Shown: positions 36,427-45,866 of the stretch, one piece after another
How the letters are laid out: every line of letters starts with the position of its first letter
Numbering within the stretch: the first letter of the stretch is position 1
Assembly: GCF_004912195.1 (NCBI RefSeq)
Contig: NZ_STGW01000008.1
Coordinates: 56,171-120,170, forward strand
Reading direction: 5' to 3'
DNA from: Nocardioides caeni
GTDB taxonomy: Bacteria; Actinomycetota; Actinomycetes; Propionibacteriales; Nocardioidaceae
DNA: 64,000 nucleotides
Position numbers and translations under genes: made by a program
Notes under the pieces: generated by a model
The model's input: only the letters and a program-made list of their open reading frames with translations
What the model was told of the DNA's origin: nothing
The model's database searches: none

Positions 36427-36866
36427 CGCTCCGTCACCGTCACGGTCAGCTTGGTCACATCACCGCTGTCGTCGGCCGTGGTGCTGACCGAACGCTCACC
36501 GAGAATCCACAGGCCGGCGATCGTGTTGCCGACCGTCGTGCCTCCTTCGTCTGTCCAGTCCGCGAGGATGTCCGCGTAGTACGCGTGGGCATCCTCCGGA
36601 GACAGCAGTGTCTCGGTGTTGACGGTGCGTCGGGTCCGGCCTTCGGACGCCTCCTCGACGAGGTTGGCGGTGATCCTCGTGTCCGGCGGGAGGGTGATGT
36701 CCTCAGGCCAACCCTCGGGCTTCTCCGCCAGGTCCGGCCCGAGCGACACCGAGCCACCGTCGCCGGCTCCTTCGCCACCCACGGCTTGTTGCTTGTCGTC
36801 CGAGCAGCCCGATGCCGCGATCAGGACACACCACACGAGCACGACGGCTCCCACGAGCTTGCGCAC
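36423..36866 (-). CDS. Lipoprotein of unknown function
   Basis: A 147-residue lipoprotein: signal LVGAVVLVWCVLIAASGCSD with lipobox AASGC, an acidic Gly-rich linker, then an alpha/beta domain (DITLPPDTRITANLVEEASE, YYADILADWTDEGGTTVG). Start at ATG 36866 with AGGAGGAG about 12 bases upstream. First gene of a two-gene operon with the carboxypeptidase-regulatory-like protein; a TGAGTA dyad lies 77 bp upstream. Confidence 0.8.
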   Translation of the reverse strand: MRKLVGAVVLVWCVLIAASGCSDDKQQAVGGEGAGDGGSVSLGPDLAEKPEGWPEDITLPPDTRITANLVEEASEGRTRRTVNTETLLSPEDAHAYYADILADWTDEGGTTVGNTIAGLWILGERSVSTTADDSGDVTKLTVTVTER

Positions 36867-36943
36867 GACTTCTCCTCCTCGACGGCGTCGACCTCCGTCG
36901 ACGCGCTGCCGAGGAGCCTGACGCAGCCGTGCGGTGCACGCCC

Positions 36944-36960
36944 TGCGTAGGAACTACTCA
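36944..36960. promoter_or_regulatory. Dyad operator candidate B (TGAGTA-N5-TACGCA)
   Basis: On the minus strand TGAGTAGTTCCTACGCA, one arm mismatch from a perfect dyad; 14 of 17 bases match dyad A read toward its lipoprotein gene. It lies upstream of the operon 36866-34873. Confidence 0.6.
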
Positions 36961-37014
36961 TCTCCCGCGAGCGTCTCGCCGGGGACGCCGCCTTCGCCCG
37001 CCCGGTGACCGCGC

Positions 37015-38949
37015 TCAGCGCTTGGGCAGCGACTCGACGTAGGCGCGGGAGAGGTCGATGAGGTCGAGGACGTAGTCGTAGTCGGTGCGCAGCCCGTCGA
37101 TGCTGCGGCGGTCGCCGTCGTCGATCGCGAAGGCCTCGCCGTCGCCGAAGCCGCGGCCGGACACGAACATCAGCTCGTCGTTGACGAAGGTGCCGGTGGG
37201 CGCGTGGTAGGGCACCGACATGGCGTGCCGGTCGGTGTTGAGCAGGTCGACACCGAAGGCGACGAAGCGCTCCTCGGCGAGCGAGATCCCCAGCAGGTTG
37301 GCGACCGTCGGGAGGATGTCGAGCTCACCGGCGACCTTGTCCTCGACCGAGGCCTCCTGTCCCGGGACGTGGATCACGAGGGGGGTGTTGAAGCGGCGCA
37401 GGAAGGTGTAGTCGGGGTCGAGCGACTGCACGTCCTCGACGGTGTCCTCGGTGTTGAGGCCGGCGTGGTCGCCGTAGGCGACGAAGAGGCTCTCCTCCCA
37501 CAGGCCCGCCGTCTTGAGGTTGTCGATGAAGAGGCCGAGGGCGCGGTCGGCGTAGTTCTGGGCCTGCAGGAAGGCGCCGACGAGGGTGCCCTCGAGGTCG
37601 GCCGGGAGGCGGAGCTCGTTGAGCTCGGAGGGGACCTCGTAGGGGCCGTGCCCCGACGCGGTGACGAGCTGGACGTAGAAGGGCGCGCCGGAGCGGCGCA
37701 GCTCGAGCAGGCGGTGGAGGCTGCGGCCGTAGAGCACGTCGTCGGAGGCGCCCCACACGTTGAAGTTCTCGCCCGGGAAGTAGTCCTTCTCGTGCCACCG
37801 GTCGAAGCCGACGGCCTCGAACAGCTTGTCGTGGTCCCAGAAGCTCGCCCAGTTGACGTTGAAGGTCTCCGAGACGTAGCCGCGCTCCCGCAGCAGCTTG
37901 GGCAGGCTCGGGATGTCGCGGTCGCCGTAGCCGGTCGACATCGCGACGTCGCCGATCGGATAGATGGAGGTGTTGGTGGCCCACTCGGCGTCGACGGTGT
38001 TGCCCTTGCCGACCTGCTGGAAGTGGTGGGGGAAGTAGTAGCTGTCGCCGATCAGCTCGTTGAGCGTGGGCGTCACCTCCTGGCCCTCGACCTCGAGGCC
38101 GATGACCCACTCCTGCAGCGACTCGAGCTGCACCATGATCAGGTTCTTGCCCACCGCGTCGCCGAACCCGACGGCCTCGGTCGGGTCGGTGATCGTCGTG
38201 TGGTCGCTGGCCTGGAGCTCGCTCACCTGGTCGTACGCCGTCGCGAGGTCCAGCCGCGGTGTGGGCTGCAGCGCGCGCACGAGTGCGTCGGCCTCATAGC
38301 CCAGGACGCCGAACTCCTCCGCGCGGTACTGCTCGTTGCGGACGTCGGACCCGGACCTGATGACCACGGTCGTGACGAGCGCGCCGATGACCACCATCGC
38401 CCCGAGTCGCTGCACCCGGGCCCAGCCCCGGTGGCCGTGCGGCGGGAGCCAGCGCGGGCCGTGGAGGAACCAGCCCACCACCGGCGCGAGGAGCAGGTCG
38501 ACGAAGAAGAGCAGCAGCCACCAGGTCAGGAGCACCGCGATGCTCTCGCTGAGGTCGGCGGCCTGGTCGGCCTCGTGGAGGGCGGTGAAGGTGGGCAGGG
38601 TCTGGTAGTAGCTGAAGTAGAGGTAGGCGACGACGAGGAACACACTGAGCGCCGCATTGAGCGACCACAGGGCCGGCGACATGGCGGGACCGGGCGCCAG
38701 GAGTGCGATCAGGCCCACGAGCGCCGCGGCGGCGGCGACGTCCGCGACGATGCCCACCGGGCCGGGCACGCCGAAGGCGAGCAGCCGGAAGAGCTCGAGC
38801 TTGGCCACGATGAGCAGCAGCACGAGCGGCACCGGTCGGGGGCGTCGGCGCAGGCGCGGCCACGGGGCCGGCTCGGGCGAGCCGGCCTGCTCAGGCTGCT
38901 CGGCAGGAGCGGCCGCGGCGTCCACCCGTGTCCCGTCGTCGATCGTCAT
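37015..38949 (-). CDS. LTA-synthase-like membrane sulfatase/phosphotransferase
   Basis: About 644 residues. Four to five membrane spans in residues about 40-215 are followed by an extracytoplasmic alkaline-phosphatase-fold domain. The nucleophile is T318 in GKGNTVDAEW, as in LtaS-type phosphoglycerol transferases (GKTSDSE). Further motifs are LIMVQLESLQEWVIG, VAYGDHAGL (metal ligands) and PLVIHVPGQ. The enzyme would transfer phosphoglycerol or a similar group to an envelope polymer on the outer face of the membrane. The start was set at ATG 38949; the frame is open to 39018 but without a signal-like extension. No lipoteichoic acid genes are near, so the acceptor is unknown. Confidence 0.85.
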   Translation of the reverse strand: MTIDDGTRVDAAAAPAEQPEQAGSPEPAPWPRLRRRPRPVPLVLLLIVAKLELFRLLAFGVPGPVGIVADVAAAAALVGLIALLAPGPAMSPALWSLNAALSVFLVVAYLYFSYYQTLPTFTALHEADQAADLSESIAVLLTWWLLLFFVDLLLAPVVGWFLHGPRWLPPHGHRGWARVQRLGAMVVIGALVTTVVIRSGSDVRNEQYRAEEFGVLGYEADALVRALQPTPRLDLATAYDQVSELQASDHTTITDPTEAVGFGDAVGKNLIMVQLESLQEWVIGLEVEGQEVTPTLNELIGDSYYFPHHFQQVGKGNTVDAEWATNTSIYPIGDVAMSTGYGDRDIPSLPKLLRERGYVSETFNVNWASFWDHDKLFEAVGFDRWHEKDYFPGENFNVWGASDDVLYGRSLHRLLELRRSGAPFYVQLVTASGHGPYEVPSELNELRLPADLEGTLVGAFLQAQNYADRALGLFIDNLKTAGLWEESLFVAYGDHAGLNTEDTVEDVQSLDPDYTFLRRFNTPLVIHVPGQEASVEDKVAGELDILPTVANLLGISLAEERFVAFGVDLLNTDRHAMSVPYHAPTGTFVNDELMFVSGRGFGDGEAFAIDDGDRRSIDGLRTDYDYVLDLIDLSRAYVESLPKR

Positions 38950-39095
38950 CCACCCGTCCGTCCTGAGATCGTCCTCACGATAGGTGACCGCCCTGACCCG
39001 CGCGGCGGACCCGCGCAACGGGCCAGCGCAACCGGCACCGCCCGAGGGGCGGCAAGCGGATACGCGGGTCGTGAAGTTGTGTCATCGTTTCCGCC

Positions 39096-39803
39096 ATGCA
39101 GCAGTCCGGTCCGCCGTCCCGGCAGCCACCGATCGATCCGGCCGCGATCATTCCCGCTGCCGTCACGGCGACGGTCTCGGCCACGGTGACCACGCTGCGC
39201 CTGACCCGACGCGCGGCCGGCTGGACCGAGCGTCAGGTCCTCGGCGCGCTGCGTACGCGGCTGGATGCGGCTGCGCCGTCCGCCCCGCTCGCCCTGCCCG
39301 CCCCCGCACGGCCCGCGGACTCCCTGCAGACCAAGCTCTCCGGGCTCCTGGAGCAGGCGCTGGAGCTGGGCAGCAACGAGAGCCGGCAGGCACTGTTCGT
39401 GAAGATCCTGGACCAGATCGTCCCCGACGAGGCTCGCATCCTCGGGGCCCTGTCCGACGGCTCGGCGGCGCCGCTGCTGCAGGTCTACTCCCGCTCGCGC
39501 GGTGGCCTGGTGCGGGAGACCGTGCTGGAGAACGCCAGCCTGGTCGGCAAGTCGGCCAACATCGGCCTGCCGCACCTGACGCCGATGTATGTCAGCCACC
39601 TGCTCGCTCTCGGTCTGCTCGAGGTCGGTCCGGAGGACGTCGCGCTCAAGGAGGAGTACGAGATCCTCGGCGCGGACAGCGCGGTCCTGCGCGCGGTCCG
39701 GACGGCGTCGCGTGGTCCGATCCCGGCCGGCGTCGACCGGCAGACGCTCCGCCTCTCCGAGCTGGGGCACGAGCTGTGGCGGACCGCGACGGAGCAGGGC
39801 TGA
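39096..39803 (+). CDS. Abi-alpha/DUF4393-like protein
   Basis: A 235-residue protein. After a Pro-rich start and a hydrophobic Ala/Thr/Val stretch, residues about 75-200 match the pattern of the Abi-alpha (DUF4393) family: LQTKLSGLLEQALELGSNES, ILDQIVPDEARILGALSDG, then NIGLPHLTPMYVSHLLALGL and a winged-helix-like end. Known relatives have been linked to abortive infection, but most are uncharacterised. The stop is 4 bp before the GTG of the DUF445 gene, so the two form an operon. CATCGT seven bases before the ATG fits a leaderless start. Confidence 0.55.
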   Translation: MQQSGPPSRQPPIDPAAIIPAAVTATVSATVTTLRLTRRAAGWTERQVLGALRTRLDAAAPSAPLALPAPARPADSLQTKLSGLLEQALELGSNESRQALFVKILDQIVPDEARILGALSDGSAAPLLQVYSRSRGGLVRETVLENASLVGKSANIGLPHLTPMYVSHLLALGLLEVGPEDVALKEEYEILGADSAVLRAVRTASRGPIPAGVDRQTLRLSELGHELWRTATEQG

Positions 39804-39807
39804 GGCC

Positions 39808-41082
39808 GTGCTCGGACAGCTGATCGCCTCGGTCCAGACCTGGGAGGAGATCCGGGCCGACTTCGGCGTCAACTGGCTGATCTACCTGTCGATGCCGTTC
39901 ATCGCGGCGTTCGTCGGCTACACCACGAAGCTCGTGGCCCTGCAGATGCTCTATCGCCCCTTGGAGTTCCGCGGCATCGGCCCGATCGGGTGGCAGGGGG
40001 TCGTGCCCCGGCGGGCGGGCAAGACCGCGGCCGTCACGATCGAGATGCTCACCGAGAACCTGCTGCGGCCGGAGGAGATCCTGGACCGCGTCGACGCCGA
40101 GGCCGCGGTCGCCGAGCTGCGGGAGCCGCTCCTGCGCACGGTCGAGGAGGTCGCGCGCGAGCTGGCCGACCTGGTCCGGCCCGGCGCGTGGGACGCCCTG
40201 CCCGCCCCGGCTCGTGCCGTCGTACGACGCCGCGTGGAGACCGCGGCGCCCGGCATCATCGACCGCCTGCTCGACGACATCCGCAAGGACATGGGGGTCT
40301 ACATCGACCTCCAACACCTGTCCGTGACGATCCTGGTGAAGAACAAGCGGAAGCTGAACGATCTCGTCCGCGGCCTCGGTGGCTCGGCGATGACGTTCAT
40401 CCGGCGCAGCGGGATCTGGTTCGGCTTCGCGATCGGCCTGGTGCAGATGGTGGCCTGGGCCTACTTCCAGAACCCGTGGATCATGCCGGCGTTCGGCTTC
40501 TTCACCGGCTTCTTCAGCGACTGGCTGGCCCTCAACCTGATCTTCATCCCCCGCAAGCGGCGCAAGCTGCTCGGCCTGATCCCGGTCCACGGCGTGCTGC
40601 ACGCGCGGCGCGAGCAGGTCACCCGCGACTACGCCCGCATCATGGCGACCGACCTCTTCTCCGCCGACGTGCTGTTCGAGGCGCTCCTCAACGGACCGAC
40701 GTCGGACCGCCTGCTCGCGGCGATCGAGAAGGAGGTCACCCGCGCCATCGACGCCGAGCTCGGAATCGCCCGGCCGATGGTGACGATGGCGATCGGCACC
40801 GCCCGCTATCGATCGCTCAAGCGCGAGATCGTCCAGCGGGTGGTGGACCGGATGCCGGAGACGGTCGCCGAGGCGAAGGAGTACGCCGACCGCACCCTCG
40901 ACATCGAGAACCTGATCGTCGAGAAGATGAACCAGCTCAGCGACGAGCAGTACGAAGGCATCCTGCGCCCGGTGTTCAAGGACGACGAGTTCCTGATGAT
41001 CAGCGTCGGCGCGATCCTCGGCTTCCTCGTCGGCGAGCTGCAGGTGCTCTTCGTCGAGCACTACTCCCACACGCCGCACTGA
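39808..41082 (+). CDS. DUF445 family membrane protein
   Basis: A 424-residue membrane protein. Membrane segments lie at the N-terminus (WLIYLSMPFIAAFVGYTTKL), in the middle (FGFAIGLVQMVAWAYFQNPW, FGFFTGFFSDWLALNLIF) and at the C-terminus (MISVGAILGFLVGELQVLF). The DUF445 signatures are the GYTTKLVALQMLYRP and SDWLALNLIFIPRK blocks. Soluble helical segments between them probably pack on the membrane. Function unknown. Co-transcribed with the Abi-alpha-like gene. Confidence 0.8.
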   Translation: MLGQLIASVQTWEEIRADFGVNWLIYLSMPFIAAFVGYTTKLVALQMLYRPLEFRGIGPIGWQGVVPRRAGKTAAVTIEMLTENLLRPEEILDRVDAEAAVAELREPLLRTVEEVARELADLVRPGAWDALPAPARAVVRRRVETAAPGIIDRLLDDIRKDMGVYIDLQHLSVTILVKNKRKLNDLVRGLGGSAMTFIRRSGIWFGFAIGLVQMVAWAYFQNPWIMPAFGFFTGFFSDWLALNLIFIPRKRRKLLGLIPVHGVLHARREQVTRDYARIMATDLFSADVLFEALLNGPTSDRLLAAIEKEVTRAIDAELGIARPMVTMAIGTARYRSLKREIVQRVVDRMPETVAEAKEYADRTLDIENLIVEKMNQLSDEQYEGILRPVFKDDEFLMISVGAILGFLVGELQVLFVEHYSHTPH

Positions 41083-41123
41083 CGGCCGCACCGTCCCTCT
41101 GCGAGCGCCGTCGCAGGGAGGGG

Positions 41124-41135
41124 TAGCGTGCGGCC
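41124..41135 (+). promoter_or_regulatory. -10 element of a probable leaderless promoter (carbonic-anhydrase-like gene)
   Basis: TAGCGT (41124-41129), spacer GCGGCC, then the GTG at 41136. Confidence 0.55.
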
Positions 41136-41663
41136 GTGTTCTGCTACGAGTTCGAGGGCCGTCGCCCGCAGGTCCATCCCGAGGCGTTCGTCGCGCCGAC
41201 CGCCACGCTGATCGGCGACGTGCGGATCGAGAAGGGCGCCAGCGTCTGGTACGGCGCGGTCCTGCGCGCCGACATCTGCACGATCATCGTCCGCGAGGGA
41301 TCCAACATCCAGGACAACTCGGTCGTCCACGGGGCGCCCGAGGTGACGATCGAGATCGGGCCGAACGCCACGGTCGCGCACTCCTGCGTCTTCCACGGCG
41401 ACTCGATGGGCGACAAGGCGCTGCTCGGCAACGCCAGCACGGTGCTCGACCACGCGACCATCGGCGCGGGCTCGCTGGTCGCCGCCGGGTCGATCGTCAC
41501 CCCCGGCACGGCGATCCCCGAGGGCGTTCTCGCAGCCGGCGCACCGGCCGCCACGAAGAAGCCGATCGAGGGCACCGGCGCCTCGTTCTGGGTGGAGACC
41601 AACGCGGTCTACTACGGCGAGCTCGCCCAGCGGCACCGCGACGGCGTGAAGCCGGTCGACTGA
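41136..41663 (+). CDS. Gamma-carbonic-anhydrase-like hexapeptide-repeat protein
   Basis: A 175-residue left-handed beta-helix protein of the gamma-carbonic anhydrase/PaaY/YrdA family. The three metal-binding histidines are present: H65 (DNSVVHG), H82 and H87 (VAHSCVFHG). The helix is built from repeats such as TLIGDVRIEKGASVWYGAVL and ends with a C-terminal helix. It may hydrate CO2 or bind a CoA-type ligand; members without the full proton-shuttle loop are often inactive as anhydrases, so the activity is open. Short distance (13 bp) to the MFS gene downstream. Confidence 0.85.
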   Translation: MFCYEFEGRRPQVHPEAFVAPTATLIGDVRIEKGASVWYGAVLRADICTIIVREGSNIQDNSVVHGAPEVTIEIGPNATVAHSCVFHGDSMGDKALLGNASTVLDHATIGAGSLVAAGSIVTPGTAIPEGVLAAGAPAATKKPIEGTGASFWVETNAVYYGELAQRHRDGVKPVD

Positions 41664-41676
41664 GGACGGGCTCCCC

Positions 41677-42861
41677 ATGACCACCACGCACCGCCGGGAC
41701 GGCTTCGCGCTGGTGGTCCTGCTGCTCCTCGCCGCCGGCTGGGCGGCCAACCACTTCGCCGCGATGATCCCGGTGGTCCGCGACCGCGAGGACCTGTCGG
41801 CCACCGCACTCGCCGGCGCCTTCGGGATCTACGCCGTCGGCCTGCTGCCGGGGTTGCTCGGCGGCGGCGGGCTCTCGGACCGCGTCGGGCGGCGTCCGGT
41901 CGTGCTGGCCGGGAGCCTCGTCGCGGCCTCGGGCAACCTGCTGATGCTGCTGTGGCACCCGGTGGCCGGGATCTACTCCGGTCGGCTGGTCGTGGGCGTC
42001 GGCGTCGGGCTCGCCATGGGCGCCGGCACGGCCTGGGCGGGCGATCTGCGCGGCCGGCGCGGTACGACGGTCGCCGGCGCCGTCCTCACGGCCGGATTCG
42101 GTGGCGGACCGCTCGTGTCCGGCCTGGTCGCCCAGTTCTCACCGGACGAGGTGGCGCTGGGCCTTCCCTTCGCCCTGACGGTCGCGCTGTCCCTGAGCGT
42201 CGTCGTCGCCGCGGCCCGTCCCGGCGCCGTCCGTACACCCGTCGGTCGGCGCCAGGTGGATCCGGCCGCGACCCCTGCGCCCGCGGAGCGATCGGATCAC
42301 CGCCGGGTGGGTGCGGCCCTCGCCCGGTCGGTGCCGATGGCGCTGTGGGTATTCTCCTCGGTCACCGTGCCGGTGGTCGTCCTCGCCGGCCGGGTCGGTG
42401 GCGAGCACGCCGGCCCCTGGGTCCCGGGGGTCGCGTCCGCCGTCACGCTCGGGATCGGCGTCGCGGCGCAGGTGGTGGCCCGCCGCGCCGGGTGGGGCCC
42501 GCGCTCGGGCGTCGCCGGGGCGCTGCTCGCCGCCGCCGGGTTCGTCGTGGCCGCGGTGGTCGACGCCACCGCCGACGTGGCTCTCCTCGGCGTCTCCGCG
42601 GTCGCGCTCGGGTCGGCGTACGGCCTGTGCCTGCGGGCCGGTCTGGTGGACGTCGACGAGCTCGCCCCGACCACCCATCGCGGCATCACCATCGGCGTCT
42701 TCTACGTCGCCACCTATCTCGGCTTCGCCGTGCCGACGGTGCTCGAGGCGCTCCGCTCCCCCGTCGGGACGCTCGTCCCCCTGCTGGTGCTGGCCGCGGG
42801 CGCCCTGGTCGCCGCGGCGGTGCGGGCCGCTCAGTTGCGGCGCGACACCGTCACGGGGTGA
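41677..42861 (+). CDS. MFS transporter
   Basis: A 394-residue polytopic membrane protein with about twelve hydrophobic segments and the MFS motif A-like [17 protein letters not shown] after the second span. The first half includes [20 protein letters not shown]. No substrate clue. The 3' end overlaps the 3' end of the convergent TerD-vWA gene by 11 bp (42851-42861), so both C-termini are encoded in the same bases. Confidence 0.85.
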   Translation: MTTTHRRDGFALVVLLLLAAGWAANHFAAMIPVVRDREDLSATALAGAFGIYAVGLLPGLLGGGGLSDRVGRRPVVLAGSLVAASGNLLMLLWHPVAGIYSGRLVVGVGVGLAMGAGTAWAGDLRGRRGTTVAGAVLTAGFGGGPLVSGLVAQFSPDEVALGLPFALTVALSLSVVVAAARPGAVRTPVGRRQVDPAATPAPAERSDHRRVGAALARSVPMALWVFSSVTVPVVVLAGRVGGEHAGPWVPGVASAVTLGIGVAAQVVARRAGWGPRSGVAGALLAAAGFVVAAVVDATADVALLGVSAVALGSAYGLCLRAGLVDVDELAPTTHRGITIGVFYVATYLGFAVPTVLEALRSPVGTLVPLLVLAAGALVAAAVRAAQLRRDTVTG

Positions 42862-44242
42862 GCAACCCCGCAGCCCGCGCGCGGCGCAACCAGTCGGGGT
42901 ATTCGGTCATCAGCCGCTCGAAGAGCTCGTCGTCGCTGATGGGCCGCTTGCCGATGAGCTCGTCGTCGGTGACGGCGAAGAAGTCGGCGTTGTCGGTGAA
43001 CCGGCCGTCGAGGTCGTCGAGTTTCTGCAGGTAGGCGAACCGGTCGGAGCCGATGCCCATGAACTGCCAGAAGATCGGCTCGAAGGACGCGGCCCTGACC
43101 TGCTCGGTGGCCTTGGCCTGATCGGTCGGTGCGCCGTCGGTGAGGAACATGACGTAGACCGGCGTGGTGGCGCTGACCGGCTGCGTGCGTGGGGCGGACG
43201 AGCCGACGTAGTGCTGTCGGATCGCGGCCATCGCGGCGCCGTACTTCGTGGAGAACTCGAGCTTGTGCTGCTTCGTGATCGTCTTGACGTAGCTGCTGTA
43301 GCCGTCGAGCGTCAGCCCCGCGGGGCGATGGACCTTGTTGCCGAAGAGGAAGACGTCGACCTCGCCGTCGTCGTCGAAGCGGAGGCCGAGGGCGAGGACC
43401 CGCTCGGCGAGCTTCTGCACGAGGCCCTTGCTGTAGCGCGACGACATCGATCCGGAGATGTCGAGGACCAGTGCGACGCGGGCGGTGTGCTCGCCGAGGC
43501 CCTTCTTCTCCAGCGACACCCCGGCGGTCTTGACCAGCGACAGCATCGCGCCGTCGCCCGTGCTCGTCAGCTTCTTCTCGAGGTCGACGACGCGCTTCTT
43601 CTCGAGGCTGACGGTGGGGGCCGCCGGAGGCGGCGGAGGCGGGGGCGGGGGTGGCGCGGCCGCGGGGGTGGTCGGCGTGGGGTGCGTGGCGGGTGCGGGC
43701 GGAGCGGGCTCGGCGGCGACGTCCACGCCGACGTACGTCGCCAGGCCGGCCAGGCCGTCGAGGAAGCCCTGCCCGACGGCACGGACCTTCCACTCCGCTC
43801 CGCGGCGATAGATCTCGACGAAGACCATCGCCGTCTCGGCGCCGGCGGTGAGCTCGCAGCGGATCGTGGCGGGGGCGGACACGTCGGGGGCGACCTCGAC
43901 CCCGAGCCCGGTCATCGACCCGAAGGTCGCGCCGTCGGCCGAGGCGCCGATGACGACCTTGTCGATCGCCGCCGGCAGCCGGGCGACGTCGATCCGGACC
44001 TGGTCGAGCGTGGTGCCGCCGCGGGCGGACTTGCCGAGGTGGGTGACGGCGCCGCCGGCGCCGGTGGGCTGGTTGTAGAAGACGAAGTCCTCGTCGTTGC
44101 GCACCTTGCCGCTGTCGGTGCAGAGGAAGGCCGACAGGTCGGCGTCGGCGGGGCCGGCCCAGGTCAGCGTCACGACGACCTCTCCGGGCAGTCCGGCCTG
44201 GGCGAGACCGACGTTGCCGCCGGGCGTCAGCAGGTGCGTCAT
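42851..44242 (-). CDS. TerD domain-vWA domain fusion protein
   Basis: A 463-residue protein. Residues 1-185 form a TerD-like domain ([46 protein letters not shown]), normally a calcium-binding stress/tellurite-resistance module. A Pro-rich linker with ten consecutive prolines follows. Residues about 255-460 form a von Willebrand A domain with an intact MIDAS ([14 protein letters not shown] and [11 protein letters not shown]). This is the TerF-like layout. Other ter genes are absent nearby. The ATG overlaps the stop of the amidase gene (ATGA), so it is the second gene of that operon. Confidence 0.88.
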   Translation of the reverse strand: MTHLLTPGGNVGLAQAGLPGEVVVTLTWAGPADADLSAFLCTDSGKVRNDEDFVFYNQPTGAGGAVTHLGKSARGGTTLDQVRIDVARLPAAIDKVVIGASADGATFGSMTGLGVEVAPDVSAPATIRCELTAGAETAMVFVEIYRRGAEWKVRAVGQGFLDGLAGLATYVGVDVAAEPAPPAPATHPTPTTPAAAPPPPPPPPPPAAPTVSLEKKRVVDLEKKLTSTGDGAMLSLVKTAGVSLEKKGLGEHTARVALVLDISGSMSSRYSKGLVQKLAERVLALGLRFDDDGEVDVFLFGNKVHRPAGLTLDGYSSYVKTITKQHKLEFSTKYGAAMAAIRQHYVGSSAPRTQPVSATTPVYVMFLTDGAPTDQAKATEQVRAASFEPIFWQFMGIGSDRFAYLQKLDDLDGRFTDNADFFAVTDDELIGKRPISDDELFERLMTEYPDWLRRARAAGLLTP

Positions 44243-45777
44243 CCGAGATCCTTCCGGGTCGGTCGATCCGTGCTGTCCATGCTGTCCATGCTCGGCAGCC
44301 GGTCCCACCACGGCGCGGCCCTCTCCAGCTGAGCCGCGAGGCGCAGCAGCAGTGCGTCCCCGCCGAGGGGCGCCACGAGCTGGGCGCCCATCGGCAGGCC
44401 GTCGGACGTCCAGTGCAGGGGCACGCTCATCGCGGGGCGACCGGTGAGGTTGGCGAGCTGGGTGTAGGGCACCCAGCCGAGGTTCTCGTTGATCATCTGG
44501 TCCACGATCGCGGTGAACCGCAGGACCGACCCGGCGCGGGCCGCCAGCAGCGTCCTCTGGACGAGCGCTAGGGGCGCGGGCAGGTCGAACGCGCCGATCC
44601 GCGGCGGCGGGGTGGCGGTGGTGGGGGTGAGCAGCAGGTCGTGCTCGGCGTGGAAGGCCGCGAGTCGCCGTACGTGCTCGTGGCGTCGCTCGACTGCTCG
44701 CACATAGGCCGTGGCGCTCGTGGCGCGGCCGAGGGCGGCCATGATCCGGGTGTCGGGCTCGAACGACGTCTCGGGGGCCCCGGACAGCTCCCGCGCCTCC
44801 TCGACCGCGCTGGCGCAGTGCACGAACCATGTCGTCAGGAAGTCCTCGGCGAGCTGCGCGTCGTCGATCGGCACCGGCACCTCGACCACCTCGTGACCCA
44901 GCTCCGTCAGCAGCTCGGCCGCGCGCCGCGCCGCGGCCCGCGCCTCGGGGTGGGGATCACTGTTGATCGAGCTCGCCCAGGTCATGCCGATGCGGAGCCG
45001 ACCGGGCTCACGGTCGAGGACTGCGGCGAAGCCGCCCGCGGGCGGGCCGCCCGGCAGGTAGCCCGAGACGTCGGTCGGCCCGGCGAGCACGTCGAGCATG
45101 ACGGCGGTGTCGCGGACGCTGCGCGAGATCACGCCGTCGGTGGCGGTGCCGCCGATCGGCTCGCCGTGCGACGGTCCGTGCGGGAGCAGGCCCCGGCTCG
45201 CCTTCAGGCCGAACAGGCCGCAGGCCGAGGCGGGGATCCGGATCGAGCCGCCGCCGTCGCTCGCGGCGGCGCAGGGGACGATCCCGGCCGCCACTGCGGC
45301 GGCACTGCCGCCTGAGGACCCGCCCGGGGTGTGGTCGGTGTTCCAGGGGTTGCGGGTCGGGCCGAAGACGTGCGGCTCGGTGACGCCCTTGGCGCCGAAC
45401 TCCGGGGTGTTGGTCTTGCCGAAGACCTGCAGGCCCGCCTCGATCCACCGCTCGACGACGGCTGCGGTCTCGGCGGCCGGCACGTCCTTCAGCGCCCGGC
45501 TGCCACTGCTGGTCGGCAGGCCCGCGACGTCCTGGTGCAGGTCCTTGAGCAGGAACGGGACACCGTCCAGCGGCCGACCCCCGCTCGGCGGCGGACCGGT
45601 GGGCACCGGCGGCTCCATCTCGCGGACGATCGCGTTGAGCCGGGAGTTGACGGCCTCCGCCCGGGCACGGGCGAGCCGCAGCAGCTCCTCACCCGTGGTG
45701 TCGCCCGACCGGACCAGGCCGGCGAGCGCCACGGCATCGTGGTCGCGGTATTCCTGTTGGTTGTCCACGGTGGTCAT
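44239..45777 (-). CDS. Amidase signature family enzyme
   Basis: A 512-residue amidase. The Ser-cisSer-Lys triad is complete: K78 ([10 protein letters not shown]), cis-Ser S154 in [14 protein letters not shown], and nucleophile S178 in [11 protein letters not shown]. The enzyme hydrolyses a carboxamide or acyl-amide; the substrate is unknown, and neither GatB nor GatC lies nearby, so it is not a tRNA amidotransferase subunit. Coupled by ATGA to the TerD-vWA gene, a pairing without an obvious metabolic reason. Confidence 0.9.
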   Translation of the reverse strand: MTTVDNQQEYRDHDAVALAGLVRSGDTTGEELLRLARARAEAVNSRLNAIVREMEPPVPTGPPPSGGRPLDGVPFLLKDLHQDVAGLPTSSGSRALKDVPAAETAAVVERWIEAGLQVFGKTNTPEFGAKGVTEPHVFGPTRNPWNTDHTPGGSSGGSAAAVAAGIVPCAAASDGGGSIRIPASACGLFGLKASRGLLPHGPSHGEPIGGTATDGVISRSVRDTAVMLDVLAGPTDVSGYLPGGPPAGGFAAVLDREPGRLRIGMTWASSINSDPHPEARAAARRAAELLTELGHEVVEVPVPIDDAQLAEDFLTTWFVHCASAVEEARELSGAPETSFEPDTRIMAALGRATSATAYVRAVERRHEHVRRLAAFHAEHDLLLTPTTATPPPRIGAFDLPAPLALVQRTLLAARAGSVLRFTAIVDQMINENLGWVPYTQLANLTGRPAMSVPLHWTSDGLPMGAQLVAPLGGDALLLRLAAQLERAAPWWDRLPSMDSMDSTDRPTRKDLG

Positions 45778-45866
45778 CGATCGGCCCGCCTTCCTGGAGT
45801 CGCAGGCAACGGTAGATCAGCAGTCCAGACGTGGTCATCGGCGGTGGAGACCTCGGCGTGCTGCCG

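Noticed and set aside
44239..45777. GatA subunit of the tRNA amidotransferase
   Set aside because: The amidase triad is present, but GatB and GatC genes are absent and the sequence is of the general amidase type.
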